From Deltaproteobacteria bacterium (GTDB lineage Bacteria; Myxococcota_A; UBA796): a stretch of 16,720 nucleotides of DNA. Of this stretch, positions 5,827-14,321 are shown piece by piece (position 1 is the stretch's first letter; the number at the start of each line of letters is the position of its first letter). The DNA is taken from contig PALY01000141.1 of NCBI GenBank assembly GCA_002707085.1, forward strand, positions 1,534 through 18,253. The letters are read 5' to 3'. The notes beneath the pieces were generated by a model. It did not search any database, was not told the origin of the DNA, and saw only the letters and a program-made list of their open reading frames with translations. The translations under genes were made by a program, and so were the position numbers.

Positions 5827-7298
5827 GTGAGCTGGTGTTGGCCCTGGATAGTGGCACGCAGTCAAGCCGTGCCATTGCCTACGATGCTCAGGGCGCACAA
5901 GTAGCCCTGGGAAGCGCTGCTCATCCACCGCTGACAGTGAATGGAGAGGGTGCCGTTACCCAATCTCCTCACGATGTATGGTCGGCACTTTCGTCTTCTA
6001 TTCGTTCTTGTATGGCCAGGTTGGGTTCACGAACTGCGGATGTGGTGGCTGTAGGGCTGACTACACAGCGGTACACAATGGTTCCATGCACTGCGGATTA
6101 TGCGCCGATCATGGATGCCATTCATTGGTTGGACCGACGTGAAGGTGTTTTGGATGGCTCATTGTTGTTGCGTGCGGTGAGTGCAATACCAAGCTTCGGG
6201 AAAATCTTTTCGATGTCTCGGGGTCATGTACTGAAGACAGTCGAGCCCGACGTGTATGCCCAAACTGAACGATATCTTCCATTGTCTGCTTGGTTGGCAG
6301 TTCAGTTGATCGGTGAAGCTGTGGATACGCCAGGTAGCTTTCCCGGACTGTGGCCCATTGATCCCCGAAAAGGACAGTGGCATGGCCATGACCGGATGGC
6401 CAACCTGCTCGCAATACCTCGAACATGGTTGCCACCTTTGGTGGATGCTGGATCTGCATTGGGGATGGTCAGTGAATCGTGCGCTGAAGAGACCGGGTTG
6501 TCCGCAGGCATTCCAGTGGTGGCGATAGGAGGAGACAAGCAGGCGGAGCTTTTGGGTGCAGGTGTGGTGGCAGGCGAAGATCGCATTGCGGCAATCAGTT
6601 TGGGTACTGCTGCGAGTGTGACAACACTGACCCAGAAGTTTCAGCAAGATTTGGGCGCCAAGATTTACACTGTGGCTTCTGCTGAGCCAGATGCATGGTG
6701 TTTGGAATACATGCTGAATCGCGGCATGTGGATGGTGACTTGGGCTCGCAGAGAACTTTTTCGTGGTGCATCCTTTGCAGAATTGGAGGCTGAAGCTCAA
6801 GTCACCCCAGTGGGTGCGGAAGGTTTGACTTGCCTCCCTCGGTGGGGCGCTCCGGTGGCGAGTCCGCATGAGCGAGGAACATTGATTGGTTTTACAGAAG
6901 CGCATACCCGTGGGCATATTTATCGGGCCATCATCGAAGGCATCTGTATGGACCTGCGCCGAGGTTTGGCCGTTCTGGAGAAACAAGCAGATCGGAGTTT
7001 GCCCATTTTGCGTGTGGGGGGCGGTGGCAGCCAAAGCGATTGGGTGGTTCAAACTTTGGCCAACGTCATGGGTAGATCGGTAAGTAGAGGTGGAACACAA
7101 GAACTCTCTGCGCTGGGTGCAGCCATGGGGGCTGCTGTACATGTGGGTTGGTTCGATTCTTATGGGGCAGCAGCACAACAGATGGGTTCGATAGGGCGAA
7201 CATTTGAACCCGATTCGGATGCTCGTCTCTTGTATGATGCGGTGTACACGGACCTTTTTTCCACCAGACTTTCCGGTATAGGAGATTTGTTACGGTGA
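5823..7298 (+). CDS. FGGY-family carbohydrate kinase
   Basis: This 491-residue cytoplasmic protein is a full-length FGGY kinase (glycerol kinase/xylulokinase superfamily), which transfers phosphate from ATP to a sugar or polyol. The N-terminal phosphate loop reads LALDSGTQSSRAIAYD. Substrate-side blocks are GLTTQRYTMVP and HWLDRRE, and GGDKQAELLGAG near residue 238 holds the likely catalytic Asp. ISLGTAASVTTLT is the second phosphate motif, and GGGSQSDWVVQTLANVMGR with ELSALGAAMGAA near 400-435 is the C-terminal signature. The GTG start overlaps the TGA of the SGNH gene by four bases, so translation is coupled. The substrate cannot be named: no isomerase, transporter or catabolic gene is adjacent, and the neighbours are glycan-assembly proteins, so activation of an unusual sugar or polyol is more likely than catabolism. 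The family call is firm. Confidence 0.94.
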   Translation: MSELVLALDSGTQSSRAIAYDAQGAQVALGSAAHPPLTVNGEGAVTQSPHDVWSALSSSIRSCMARLGSRTADVVAVGLTTQRYTMVPCTADYAPIMDAIHWLDRREGVLDGSLLLRAVSAIPSFGKIFSMSRGHVLKTVEPDVYAQTERYLPLSAWLAVQLIGEAVDTPGSFPGLWPIDPRKGQWHGHDRMANLLAIPRTWLPPLVDAGSALGMVSESCAEETGLSAGIPVVAIGGDKQAELLGAGVVAGEDRIAAISLGTAASVTTLTQKFQQDLGAKIYTVASAEPDAWCLEYMLNRGMWMVTWARRELFRGASFAELEAEAQVTPVGAEGLTCLPRWGAPVASPHERGTLIGFTEAHTRGHIYRAIIEGICMDLRRGLAVLEKQADRSLPILRVGGGGSQSDWVVQTLANVMGRSVSRGGTQELSALGAAMGAAVHVGWFDSYGAAAQQMGSIGRTFEPDSDARLLYDAVYTDLFSTRLSGIGDLLR

Positions 7299-7351
7299 TG
7301 GTCGAGTCACACTTCGCCAACAGCATTTCTCTATGGCTTTTTGGCTAAGTC

Positions 7352-9154
7352 GTGGGTGTGAATACTCCACGTCCAGACATTTGCCTTGCGACCGCTCGTC
7401 GCTTGTTGGTGGCGGTTTGCTTGCTCAATGTAGTCATGGTTGTGATCATGCATGTGCAGATGCCACTGCCTCCGCACAGTTCACATGATGGGTTCTTGCT
7501 GGTACCCCAACTTCAACAACTGATTTCTGGCGCGTCTCCCGATAATGCGCTGTTTGGCATGTTTTCACCGACTTGGTTTTCTTCTCATGCTTTGTCGGGT
7601 GGCTCCACGGGGTGGCCAGGTTTTTTTGAACGGGTTTTAGGAAATGTTCAGTCCCACACTTGGATTGATGCTCCCCACCCGTTGGCGTTGGCAGCCGCTG
7701 TTTCAAGTTTTACGCCAGGTGGAACCATGGTTCCTGCATTGGTCTTGGCTGGGTATCTATTGGTGTTGCTCCTGGCCTTGTACGACATTGGGCGTCAGGT
7801 AGCGTCTCGTCGTGTGGGTGTTTTGGCTGCGGTCATCGCAACGGGGTGTCCAGCCGTGTTTGGGACGGCTCGATACATAGAGCCACACCTACCGATTGCG
7901 GCCATCAGTACACTTGTGGTGGCTTTGTTGTTGCGTACTCAAGGGCTTCGACGGTTTTGGACCTGTGGTCTCGTTTCCATTGTTCTGTGGACGTTGAGCC
8001 GAACGGGAGAAGGCTCTGGAGATGCTGTAATTGCGGGGCTGATCGTTGTTGGTCCTGTTTTTGCGACGATTATTCAGTCGGATCGGACACTCTCCGGATT
8101 CAAATGGATGCTGGGTTTTTTGGGGCTCTCTGTTCCCTTTCTCTGTTTGGCTGACCTTGGATGGATGGTCGAAGCCATGGAGCGGGTCACCCGAGCATTT
8201 GCGGATCCGGCTGTACAGACCGATGTGGTTGAAAAGGGTGGTTTGCTCAGCCACCCTCTTGGTTGGATGAGTGCATACGGAATCCTCTTTTTTACGGATT
8301 ATCTGCGGCCCGCATTGGCGTTGTTTGTCCCGGTGGGTTTGTGGGGCCTACTGCGGGCAAAAGTGAGTCATCGTTGGGTCATCGCTCTGTGGTTTTGGGT
8401 GCCGTTTCTCGCCTTAAGTTGGATGCAGCGAAAGGCAGCATGGTACGGCATAGGTTTGGTTCCACCATTTGTGTTGTGGTTGGCGATTGGCGTGGACGCG
8501 TTGAACCGAAGCGGGTTGCGTCGAATGGTGATGGGCGTTGCTGTGCTGCAGTTATTGGTACTCTCCTTGGTCAGTGAGTCTTCATTTTCCGGTGTCGCAG
8601 GACTCTTTCGTGAACCCGTTCCTATTCATGACTGGCGACTGCGTCGGATTGATTTACTTCGACCGATGGATACCGATGCTGACCGACGGGTGGTTTCTGA
8701 ACTTGAAGGTGTCGTGTCGTGGATGAGAAAACAAGAAGAGCAGAGACCTGTCGCATTGGTCACAATGGGCACACAGCACGATTATGCGTCTCGATATTAT
8801 CTTTCTATGAACCTACCGGGCGTAGAAGTCATCAACCTGACGGATCCTCGAGTGCGTAAGACTCGGTACAGGAGTCTGCATCCTGATGACTTTTCTGTGT
8901 TCATCTTCTTGGATGATGGGTTGAGTGCTTGGCCACCGGACTCGCGCCAAATGAGTTGGTTGCGGACCAATCTGCGCTGTTTTGATGGCGATCCTTTGGA
9001 TTCGTTTTTGACGGCGGTACTGTCGAGAGGTCCAGTTCACCGTGAAGGTATGTATGTGTTGACTTCAACGGTGGGGGGTGAGCTTCTGGCAGGACAGGTC
9101 TGGTCCGGATTTAATGAGCCAGTAGCCGTAGAAAACAGGTTCTGTGGTGAGTAG
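7352..9154 (+). CDS. multi-spanning GT-C-type membrane glycosyltransferase (PMT/ArnT-like)
   Basis: This 600-residue protein starts at GTG 7352 (another GTG at 7358). A first helix (RRLLVAVCLLNVVMVVIMHV) leads into a loop with PPHSSHDGF, where GT-C enzymes keep an acidic catalytic residue early in the first outer loop. About eight to ten further hydrophobic segments run to residue 410 or so (ALVLAGYLLVLLLALYD, GVLAAVIATGCPAVFG, ALFVPVGLWGLL, WVIALWFWVPFLALSW). The last 170 residues are soluble and mixed alpha/beta. GT-C enzymes take a sugar from a polyprenyl-phosphate carrier and add it to lipid or protein acceptors on the outer face of the inner membrane. A 53-base gap separates it from the kinase gene, and it overlaps the flippase-like gene by 11 bases. 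No clear ribosome binding site is seen. The acceptor is unknown and the subfamily uncertain. Confidence 0.78.
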   Translation: MGVNTPRPDICLATARRLLVAVCLLNVVMVVIMHVQMPLPPHSSHDGFLLVPQLQQLISGASPDNALFGMFSPTWFSSHALSGGSTGWPGFFERVLGNVQSHTWIDAPHPLALAAAVSSFTPGGTMVPALVLAGYLLVLLLALYDIGRQVASRRVGVLAAVIATGCPAVFGTARYIEPHLPIAAISTLVVALLLRTQGLRRFWTCGLVSIVLWTLSRTGEGSGDAVIAGLIVVGPVFATIIQSDRTLSGFKWMLGFLGLSVPFLCLADLGWMVEAMERVTRAFADPAVQTDVVEKGGLLSHPLGWMSAYGILFFTDYLRPALALFVPVGLWGLLRAKVSHRWVIALWFWVPFLALSWMQRKAAWYGIGLVPPFVLWLAIGVDALNRSGLRRMVMGVAVLQLLVLSLVSESSFSGVAGLFREPVPIHDWRLRRIDLLRPMDTDADRRVVSELEGVVSWMRKQEEQRPVALVTMGTQHDYASRYYLSMNLPGVEVINLTDPRVRKTRYRSLHPDDFSVFIFLDDGLSAWPPDSRQMSWLRTNLRCFDGDPLDSFLTAVLSRGPVHREGMYVLTSTVGGELLAGQVWSGFNEPVAVENRFCGE

Positions 9155-10439
9155 TCTTTGGTCGAGAATCGGCGGCTTGTGGTCTGCCCTAGGCATTCAA
9201 AAAGCCGCGGTTTTGGTGTTCTCTTTCTTTGTCGGACACCAGATGGGAGCAGAAGCGCTTGGTGTGATGGCGACTGTATTGGCCGTATCTTGGCTGGTGG
9301 GGACTTTGGCTGGAATGGGGTTGCCCGATCATGCTTTGTTTCGTGGAGCATCCAAAGAGCGTTCGTCATTTGGGCGCAGGCTTCATGGCCTTTTTGTTGT
9401 ATCGATATGGGTCGTTCATCTGTTGCTGTGGCTTGTAGCACCGCTTGTTGCGGGTACAGCCGAGCCGGAGTTGGTCGACTTTTCGCGAGGGTTGATCATA
9501 GGGGCTGGCGCGCAGTGTGCCAGTTCTCTTTCTTTGGGGTGGCTCCGAGGGGCCTCTGAACCCCGTTGGGAGACTTGGGCCACGGTGGTAGCCGCGCTGG
9601 TGTTGATGGCTGGAGCGTGGGTGGGCGTTCCTCTTGGTGCTGTGTGGGCCGCATCGGGCCTCGTGATGTTTGTCTCCGCTATGGTCGGAGCGTGGAAGGT
9701 GGGAGGGATTGGCCCCCAAGCGCCTACATTTCGCGATTTGGCCCCCATCGTGAAAACGGGAATTCCCTACCTTTGCTTTGGTGTGGGGGCGTGGTTGCTT
9801 GGAAACATCGACATTTTGATGGGGCGTGTGGCTCATCCGCCGGAAGAAGTCGGTGTTTTGCAGGTGGGTACAATGGCCGTACGCGGGCTTGGAATGGTGC
9901 CTTGGGTGGCGGGAACATTGATGCTTCAGCCATTGCACGAAGCATGGACTTCAGAGCAGAAGCCGACCCCATACCGTTGGGCTGCGATGGGTGGCGGTGT
10001 TGGTCTATTGGTCGCATCCTTTGCACTGCTGGTCATGCCCTTGTTGGCACAAGGCCATGCGCTTCCCGTCTCTTCCGTTGAGCGTTCTACATGGGCGGCT
10101 TGTTTGTTTGCACCGGTTCTCTACCCCATGATTTTGTTGGCTCCGATCTCTGCCGCATGGAGTTTGCGAGGTACGCTCAAATCGTTTGGTATCGGTTTGA
10201 TTGCTTCGTTGGGTGCTGCAAGCCAAGCCTTTGATCAACCCGAAGTGGCGAGCTGCATTTTTGTTGCAGGTACGGGTCAGGTGGTCACATTATTGTGGTT
10301 GATTCACACATTGCGCTCACCCAGGAAAGAGCGCGTTGAAGTGGGCTTTGGCGCAGTGACTCCAAGTGAACGCACAGGAGGCCTGCTCGGCCAATCCTTG
10401 GAGTTTGGACAGTCCAGCCCGGTCCATGGTGAGGAATGA
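9144..10439 (+). CDS. MOP-type flippase-like polytopic membrane protein (Wzx/oligosaccharide exporter family)
   Basis: This 431-residue protein has about 12 predicted transmembrane helices and resembles polysaccharide-biosynthesis/Wzx flippases. The N-terminus has the typical GIQKAAVLVFSFFVGHQMGAEALGVMATV pattern of a first helix followed by a G-x-x-x-G-rich second, in two halves (about residues 15-190 and 200-395) with KTGIPYLCFGVGAWLLGNID starting the second. Such proteins move lipid-linked oligosaccharides across the inner membrane. The GTG at 9144, or the next codon GTG 9147, overlaps the end of the glycosyltransferase gene. The last 45 residues or so (RKERVEVGFGAVTPSERTGG onward) are polar and non-membrane. 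They lie over the 3' end of the convergent glycosyltransferase gene, a 123-base antisense overlap that looks like an extension past an ancestral stop. It closes the plus-strand operon. Confidence 0.78.
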   Translation: MVSSLWSRIGGLWSALGIQKAAVLVFSFFVGHQMGAEALGVMATVLAVSWLVGTLAGMGLPDHALFRGASKERSSFGRRLHGLFVVSIWVVHLLLWLVAPLVAGTAEPELVDFSRGLIIGAGAQCASSLSLGWLRGASEPRWETWATVVAALVLMAGAWVGVPLGAVWAASGLVMFVSAMVGAWKVGGIGPQAPTFRDLAPIVKTGIPYLCFGVGAWLLGNIDILMGRVAHPPEEVGVLQVGTMAVRGLGMVPWVAGTLMLQPLHEAWTSEQKPTPYRWAAMGGGVGLLVASFALLVMPLLAQGHALPVSSVERSTWAACLFAPVLYPMILLAPISAAWSLRGTLKSFGIGLIASLGAASQAFDQPEVASCIFVAGTGQVVTLLWLIHTLRSPRKERVEVGFGAVTPSERTGGLLGQSLEFGQSSPVHGEE

Positions 10440-11666
10440 GTGTAGGCCTTCTGTAAGCTTTTTGGTTCGATGCTCTGGAACGCCAAATGGAACTGTCACA
10501 CCCCAAGGCGCTTTGACGATGTCTGATGGCCCAGCCGCATCGGACGCCAGCACCACACATTTTGCCTTCATTGCTTCCAGTAGAACCAGGCCGAAGGGTT
10601 CAAATACGCTTGGGAAGAGCAGAAGGTCGGCAGCGTGTAGGTGGGCGAGTGTCTCCGTGTGTGAGATGGCTCCGATGTTTGCAACTTTGTGTGGGCGGAG
10701 ATTTGCGAATTCGTCGGCGACGATTTGGCTGTAGCTTGAGTATGGTCCATTGCCGTGTCCCAGTCCGCCAATCAAAACCAGTTCAACGCGTTTTGCATCC
10801 GCTGTGCTTAGAGATCCCATTGCCCTAGCGGCGTAGTCCCAGCCTTTTTGTCCTGTGGGCCGACCGACCATGGCGATTTTTAGTGCATCACCACCGATGG
10901 GCCAAGGCCACTTTGGTTTCGGTAGCGATTCGGGCGCCCCAGCAAAGACATGGCCACTTCTTCCGACAGTACAGGGATAGGTTCGGTTCATTTCTGATTC
11001 GAACGAACGTCCTACAGTCATGAGAAATGAGGCGTTTGCCACCATTTGTCTTTCCATATTTAGTTTCGCAAATTGGGTTTGAATGGCGGTCGGCCATGGA
11101 CCGTGTTGGGCCCACGGCCCGATCCGGCTCGCCCATCGTACGGCCATAGGACGTGCGGCAGAGGGGGTCAGTCTTCCAATCGCTGTTGCCCATGGACTAT
11201 CGAATGCATTCCTGCGTATGTGGTCATCTCCCAAGGCAAGATCATGCAGGGTTTCTACACCGACCAAATAATGAGGAACCGCAACCACATGGTGTCCCCG
11301 TTGTGACAATGCGCGGATGGTAGGCCCGGTTTCATACCCGTGGCACCAAACAGGAACACTGGTCCCCAGCGATTCGGCTCGGTGCAGTGCCGCTTTCGCT
11401 AGCGTGTCTGTTTCAATGCTGAGGTGCTCTGGAAGATACAGCGAGAAAATGTCCGATAGATCGGTTTTGGGTGAGATCCGTTGGACGCGCCAGCCGGGTC
11501 CCGACTCTTCGGCTTGTTGATCGCCGATACGAAGTGCAACAATCTCGACCTGTATGTCCTTTTGACCACCCCATTGTTGAACCACCTTCGATAGGTAGTT
11601 GGATTGTCCATCCGCACTGGTTGAAGGTGATGGAAAGTTCGGTGCTACTGCGAGAATGGTGTTCAC
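10317..11666 (-). CDS. GT4-family glycosyltransferase (GT-B fold)
   Basis: This 449-residue protein is a retaining GT4 glycosyltransferase that uses a nucleotide sugar in the cytoplasm. The N-terminal half begins ILAVAPNFPSPSTSADGQSN, the acceptor-side domain with a Gly/Asn loop. The C-terminal half carries IAMVGRPTGQKGWDYAARA near residue 270 and LFPSVFEPFGLVLLEAM near 358, the conserved E-x7-E motif, then VLASDAAGPSDIV. The domain is complete. The start is a GTG (11664-11666) with no Shine-Dalgarno sequence; TAAGAT lies 6 bases upstream (11673-11678), so the transcript might be leaderless. The C-terminus FTWSHCAKAHFNALF is normal for the family, so of the two overlapping ends at 10317-10439 this one looks ancestral. 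It is divergent from the carbamoyltransferase gene. Donor and acceptor are unknown; the context suggests surface glycan or a glycosylated secondary product. Confidence 0.9.
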   Translation of the reverse strand: MNTILAVAPNFPSPSTSADGQSNYLSKVVQQWGGQKDIQVEIVALRIGDQQAEESGPGWRVQRISPKTDLSDIFSLYLPEHLSIETDTLAKAALHRAESLGTSVPVWCHGYETGPTIRALSQRGHHVVAVPHYLVGVETLHDLALGDDHIRRNAFDSPWATAIGRLTPSAARPMAVRWASRIGPWAQHGPWPTAIQTQFAKLNMERQMVANASFLMTVGRSFESEMNRTYPCTVGRSGHVFAGAPESLPKPKWPWPIGGDALKIAMVGRPTGQKGWDYAARAMGSLSTADAKRVELVLIGGLGHGNGPYSSYSQIVADEFANLRPHKVANIGAISHTETLAHLHAADLLLFPSVFEPFGLVLLEAMKAKCVVLASDAAGPSDIVKAPWGVTVPFGVPEHRTKKLTEGLHSFLTMDRAGLSKLQGLAEQASCAFTWSHCAKAHFNALFPG

Positions 11667-11847
11667 GAGAGGATCTTATCGTCTGTGGAGCGACCGAAGT
11701 CGGGATTCGTACATATTCGCATCGCGCCGCATCCAATCGGTTCATCTCGAAGTTTTCATTCTTTGGAGTACAGACCTCTACGGCCCTGAAATAGATTCGA
11801 ACAAGATGCTCCCAGAATCGATCCCTTCTTGGCGTTACACTGCCCAC

Positions 11848-13524
11848 ATGATCGTCTTGGGAATTGCTGACAATCACGATGCAGGAGCGGCAGTTGTTGT
11901 CGATGGCCGTCTTGTGAGTGCAGTGAATCAAGAGCGAATCGATCGCGTCAAGCATTCAGGTGCGTTCCCATGGGGTGCCATCGACGAAGCTCTGCGTGTG
12001 GCTGGCATCAAGGAGCGAGATGTCGACAGGATTGTGGTCGGCACATCATTTACGCCCACGGCGGCGCTAAGGGCCATGCCTGCGCAGCATGAGAAAGCCA
12101 AACTGGAAGGCCAGTTTTCCCCTTGGTTGCATGCCTATGTGGTGTACCAGTCGGGTTTAAAATCGGCAGGTATGCATACCCTAGAGGTTGATGCTTGTAA
12201 GCGAATACTCACGCGAAAACTGAAGAGTCGGCCATTTGTGAAGGCCACTGTTGAGATGATGGACCATCACCGGGCTCATGCCGAAGGTGCGTATCGAACA
12301 CAACCCCTTGGTCGGTGTCTTGTTCTCACGGTCGATGCGATGGGCGATGGAACCACAGCGACAGCATCGATTGGAGAGGATGGACAATTGAGCCGGCTGT
12401 GGCGACAGTCGGGTTTGGCCAGTATCAATACCTTTTACAGTCGCATTACGGAAAAGTTGGGCTTTACGGCGAATCGACATGAGGGAAAGGTCACAGGGTT
12501 GGCCGCTTATGTGGACCCTCCACCAGCTTTGGTGTCACATATGGCCCGAAGGGTTGCTTTTCAGGCGCCAGGGTTCAGTTCGGTACCGAAGGGGCGTATC
12601 GATAAAGCAGATGACGCCTTTTGGGGTGAGCTAGACCGGTATTCAAGAGAAGAGGTCGCTTCTGCAGGCCAGCACGTGATGGAACAGGCTGTGGTCGCAT
12701 TTGTTGGGCACTGGATTCGCAAGACTGGATGTTCGGATGTGGCGGTGGCGGGTGGTATTTTTGCCAACGTGAAGCTCAATCAGCGCATTGCTGAATTGCC
12801 GGAACTGAAGAGTCTGTGGGTGATGCCACATATGGGAGATGGGGGGCTTCCAGTCGGTGCCGTTTTGGGGAGTATGGGTATTCATCCCCAGGATTTGATG
12901 GATGGATATTTGGGTACGAACCCTTCGGACAAGGAGATGCGATCTGCCTTGGCTGTGGCAGGTTTACCTCGGAAAAAGACATCCGATGACGTGGCTTGTG
13001 TGGCTGCCATGTTGGCTGATCACAAAGTGGTTGCTCGATGTGATGGCGGTATGGAATGGGGTCCTAGGGCTTTGGGGAATCGGTCGATTCTGGCCCGACC
13101 AGACGATCCCAGTATTAATGACTGGCTAAACAAACAGTTGGATAGGAGCGAATTTATGCCCTTTGCTCCAGTGGTTCGCGAGGAAGATGCAGACCGTTGG
13201 TTTCGGGGTGTTTCAAAAGCACGAAAAGCTGCCCAGTTCATGACCGTATGTTTTGATGCTACCGATGAGTTTAAGAAAGCTTGTCCTGCGGCCGTCCATG
13301 TCGACGGGACGGCTCGGCCTCAGTTGGTTTCGAGTGCGGTGAATCCCTCATTGCATGCGCTGCTCACAGAGGTTGGAAAACATACCGGTACGCCGGTATT
13401 GGTGAACACTTCGTTCAACATGCATGAAGAACCGATTGTGAGAACACCATCCGATGCGATTCGCGCATGGCAAGCATCAAAGATTGATGTGCTGTGGATG
13501 GGGTCGCATGTGTTGACCCAATGA
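11848..13524 (+). CDS. NodU/TobZ-family O-carbamoyltransferase
   Basis: From the ATG at 11848 the protein has 558 residues and begins MIVLGIADNHDAGAAVV, the family's usual start. In-frame upstream ATGs (11806, 11599) would add a non-homologous leader. These enzymes form a carbamoyl-adenylate from carbamoyl phosphate and ATP and transfer the carbamoyl group to a hydroxyl of a sugar or natural product. Visible signatures are the metal-binding DHHRAHAEGAY (His140, His141, His144), LTVDAMGDGTTAT, EGKVTGLAAY, GGIFANVKLNQ in the Kae1-like domain, and GGMEWGPRALGNRSILA (about 400-416) with SEFMPFAPVV in the C-terminal YrdC-like domain. It looks full length and intact. It lies alone on its strand between a divergent glycosyltransferase and a convergent lipoprotein gene, with only 3 bases before the latter's stop. 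The acceptor is probably a sugar on a surface glycan or glycosylated metabolite. Family is sure, substrate not. Confidence 0.95.
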   Translation: MIVLGIADNHDAGAAVVVDGRLVSAVNQERIDRVKHSGAFPWGAIDEALRVAGIKERDVDRIVVGTSFTPTAALRAMPAQHEKAKLEGQFSPWLHAYVVYQSGLKSAGMHTLEVDACKRILTRKLKSRPFVKATVEMMDHHRAHAEGAYRTQPLGRCLVLTVDAMGDGTTATASIGEDGQLSRLWRQSGLASINTFYSRITEKLGFTANRHEGKVTGLAAYVDPPPALVSHMARRVAFQAPGFSSVPKGRIDKADDAFWGELDRYSREEVASAGQHVMEQAVVAFVGHWIRKTGCSDVAVAGGIFANVKLNQRIAELPELKSLWVMPHMGDGGLPVGAVLGSMGIHPQDLMDGYLGTNPSDKEMRSALAVAGLPRKKTSDDVACVAAMLADHKVVARCDGGMEWGPRALGNRSILARPDDPSINDWLNKQLDRSEFMPFAPVVREEDADRWFRGVSKARKAAQFMTVCFDATDEFKKACPAAVHVDGTARPQLVSSAVNPSLHALLTEVGKHTGTPVLVNTSFNMHEEPIVRTPSDAIRAWQASKIDVLWMGSHVLTQ

Positions 13525-13537
13525 GCCTTAGCGGCTC
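13523..13537. terminator. possible bidirectional terminator at convergent stops
   Basis: GAGCC and GGCTC form a perfect 5-bp stem around TTAGC. The hairpin overlaps the TGA of the carbamoyltransferase and the TAA of the NlpC/P60 gene. There is no clear T-tract, so a Rho-independent role is uncertain. Confidence 0.3.
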
Positions 13538-14211
13538 GCTACATCATCTTCGCTGATTGCCCACAGGCTGCCGAACCCAACACATAGCTGTGCGGTAAGT
13601 ACAGGTCCGCCATCTTTTTGGCTGCGCAGAACAGAATTCCAACGTTTACCTTCAGCATCTCGCTTCTTGTTGGGGTGCCGCATGTTCATTTTGATTTCGG
13701 TGATGCCGGTACTGCCCAAGTGGATCAGGGTAATGGTTCCATCGCGTTCGACATGTTCGACGATGGCTACGTGCGTGAGTCGGTCATCTCGGCGGCCATT
13801 CTTATTTCGGTCCCAAGTGTTGTCGAAAAATGCGATGTCTCCAACGTCTGGTCGCTTTCTCTTGTGAGAGACACCGTAGTCTTTTGCCTTTTTGTACAGG
13901 CTCTTGGAACTACCGCTCAAAGGAATTCCAGCTTTTTTGTGGGCGGCACAAACCATTCCAGAGCAATCGTATCGCTGCTTTTCTCCGTGAACGACCATGC
14001 GTCTATTGCCGATGAAACTTTCGGCAGCTTTGGCGACTTTACGGCCCTGCCGTGTACCTTTACTCGCGGGTTCCACGTGTTCCGTTTCATTCATTTCTGG
14101 TGGCACATAGGCAGTGCGCTGTGAACCCACCTTTGTGGTGGGGCCTGGTATCCGAAGCCCTTTGTGACCGGCGCAACCGACCAGGGCGAACATTAAGAGT
14201 GCAATGCGCAT
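13528..14211 (-). CDS. NlpC/P60-family cell-wall peptidase lipoprotein
   Basis: This 227-residue protein starts MRIALLMFALVGC, a lipoprotein signal with lipobox LVGC (Cys13), so it is membrane-anchored in the periplasm. After a polar linker, residues about 57-195 form an NlpC/P60 domain. It has YDCSGMVCAAHKKAGI with catalytic Cys83, VGDIAFFDNT, and LTHVAIVEH with catalytic His147. Members cleave peptide bonds in peptidoglycan, often between D-Glu and the diamino acid. Just before the His, DRNKNGRRDD is an Asp/Asn/Gly loop resembling a calcium-binding loop. No Shine-Dalgarno sequence is seen; TTAAAT lies 7 bases upstream with TTGCTA 17 bases further up, so the mRNA may be leaderless. It is convergent with the carbamoyltransferase and divergent from nadA. 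The family call is strong; cell-wall role inferred. Confidence 0.9.
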   Translation of the reverse strand: MRIALLMFALVGCAGHKGLRIPGPTTKVGSQRTAYVPPEMNETEHVEPASKGTRQGRKVAKAAESFIGNRRMVVHGEKQRYDCSGMVCAAHKKAGIPLSGSSKSLYKKAKDYGVSHKRKRPDVGDIAFFDNTWDRNKNGRRDDRLTHVAIVEHVERDGTITLIHLGSTGITEIKMNMRHPNKKRDAEGKRWNSVLRSQKDGGPVLTAQLCVGFGSLWAISEDDVASR

Positions 14212-14218
14212 ACACTCA

Positions 14219-14247
14219 ATTTAATACAGTTGACATGCCAATAGCAA
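14219..14247 (-). promoter_or_regulatory. probable promoter of the NlpC/P60 gene
   Basis: On the minus strand TTGCTA (14242-14247) and TTAAAT (14219-14224) are 17 bases apart, each four of six consensus matches. The ATG at 14211 follows 7 bases after the -10 box, as for a leaderless transcript. A TTGACA at 14230-14235 on the plus strand has no well-spaced -10 and was not called for nadA. Confidence 0.4.
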
Positions 14248-14291
14248 CCCTTGAAGTAAAGTTAGGTGTTTTACTGAATCGTTCTCATAGT

Positions 14292-14311
14292 ATCCACAGG
14301 TGCGTGTGGAT
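14292..14311 (+). promoter_or_regulatory. 7-bp inverted repeat in the nadA leader
   Basis: ATCCACA and TGTGGAT are perfect complements around GGTGCG, ending 10 bases before the GTG at 14322 and 16 before the ATG at 14328. It abuts the only purine-rich stretch (GGGATAAAG) that could act as ribosome binding site. It could be an RNA hairpin controlling translation or a repressor operator; NAD biosynthesis genes are often under such control, but no specific regulator can be named. Confidence 0.45.
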
Positions 14312-14321
14312 GGGATAAAGC

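Noticed and set aside
6159..7178. Long minus-strand frame of 339 codons opposite the sugar kinase
   Set aside because: It is antisense to clear FGGY kinase motifs; its sequence is rich in His, Cys, Ser and Gln with no domain pattern, typical of a shadow frame.
14230..14258. TTGACA upstream of nadA as its -35 box
   Set aside because: No acceptable -10 hexamer lies 16-18 bases downstream, so the match is probably incidental.
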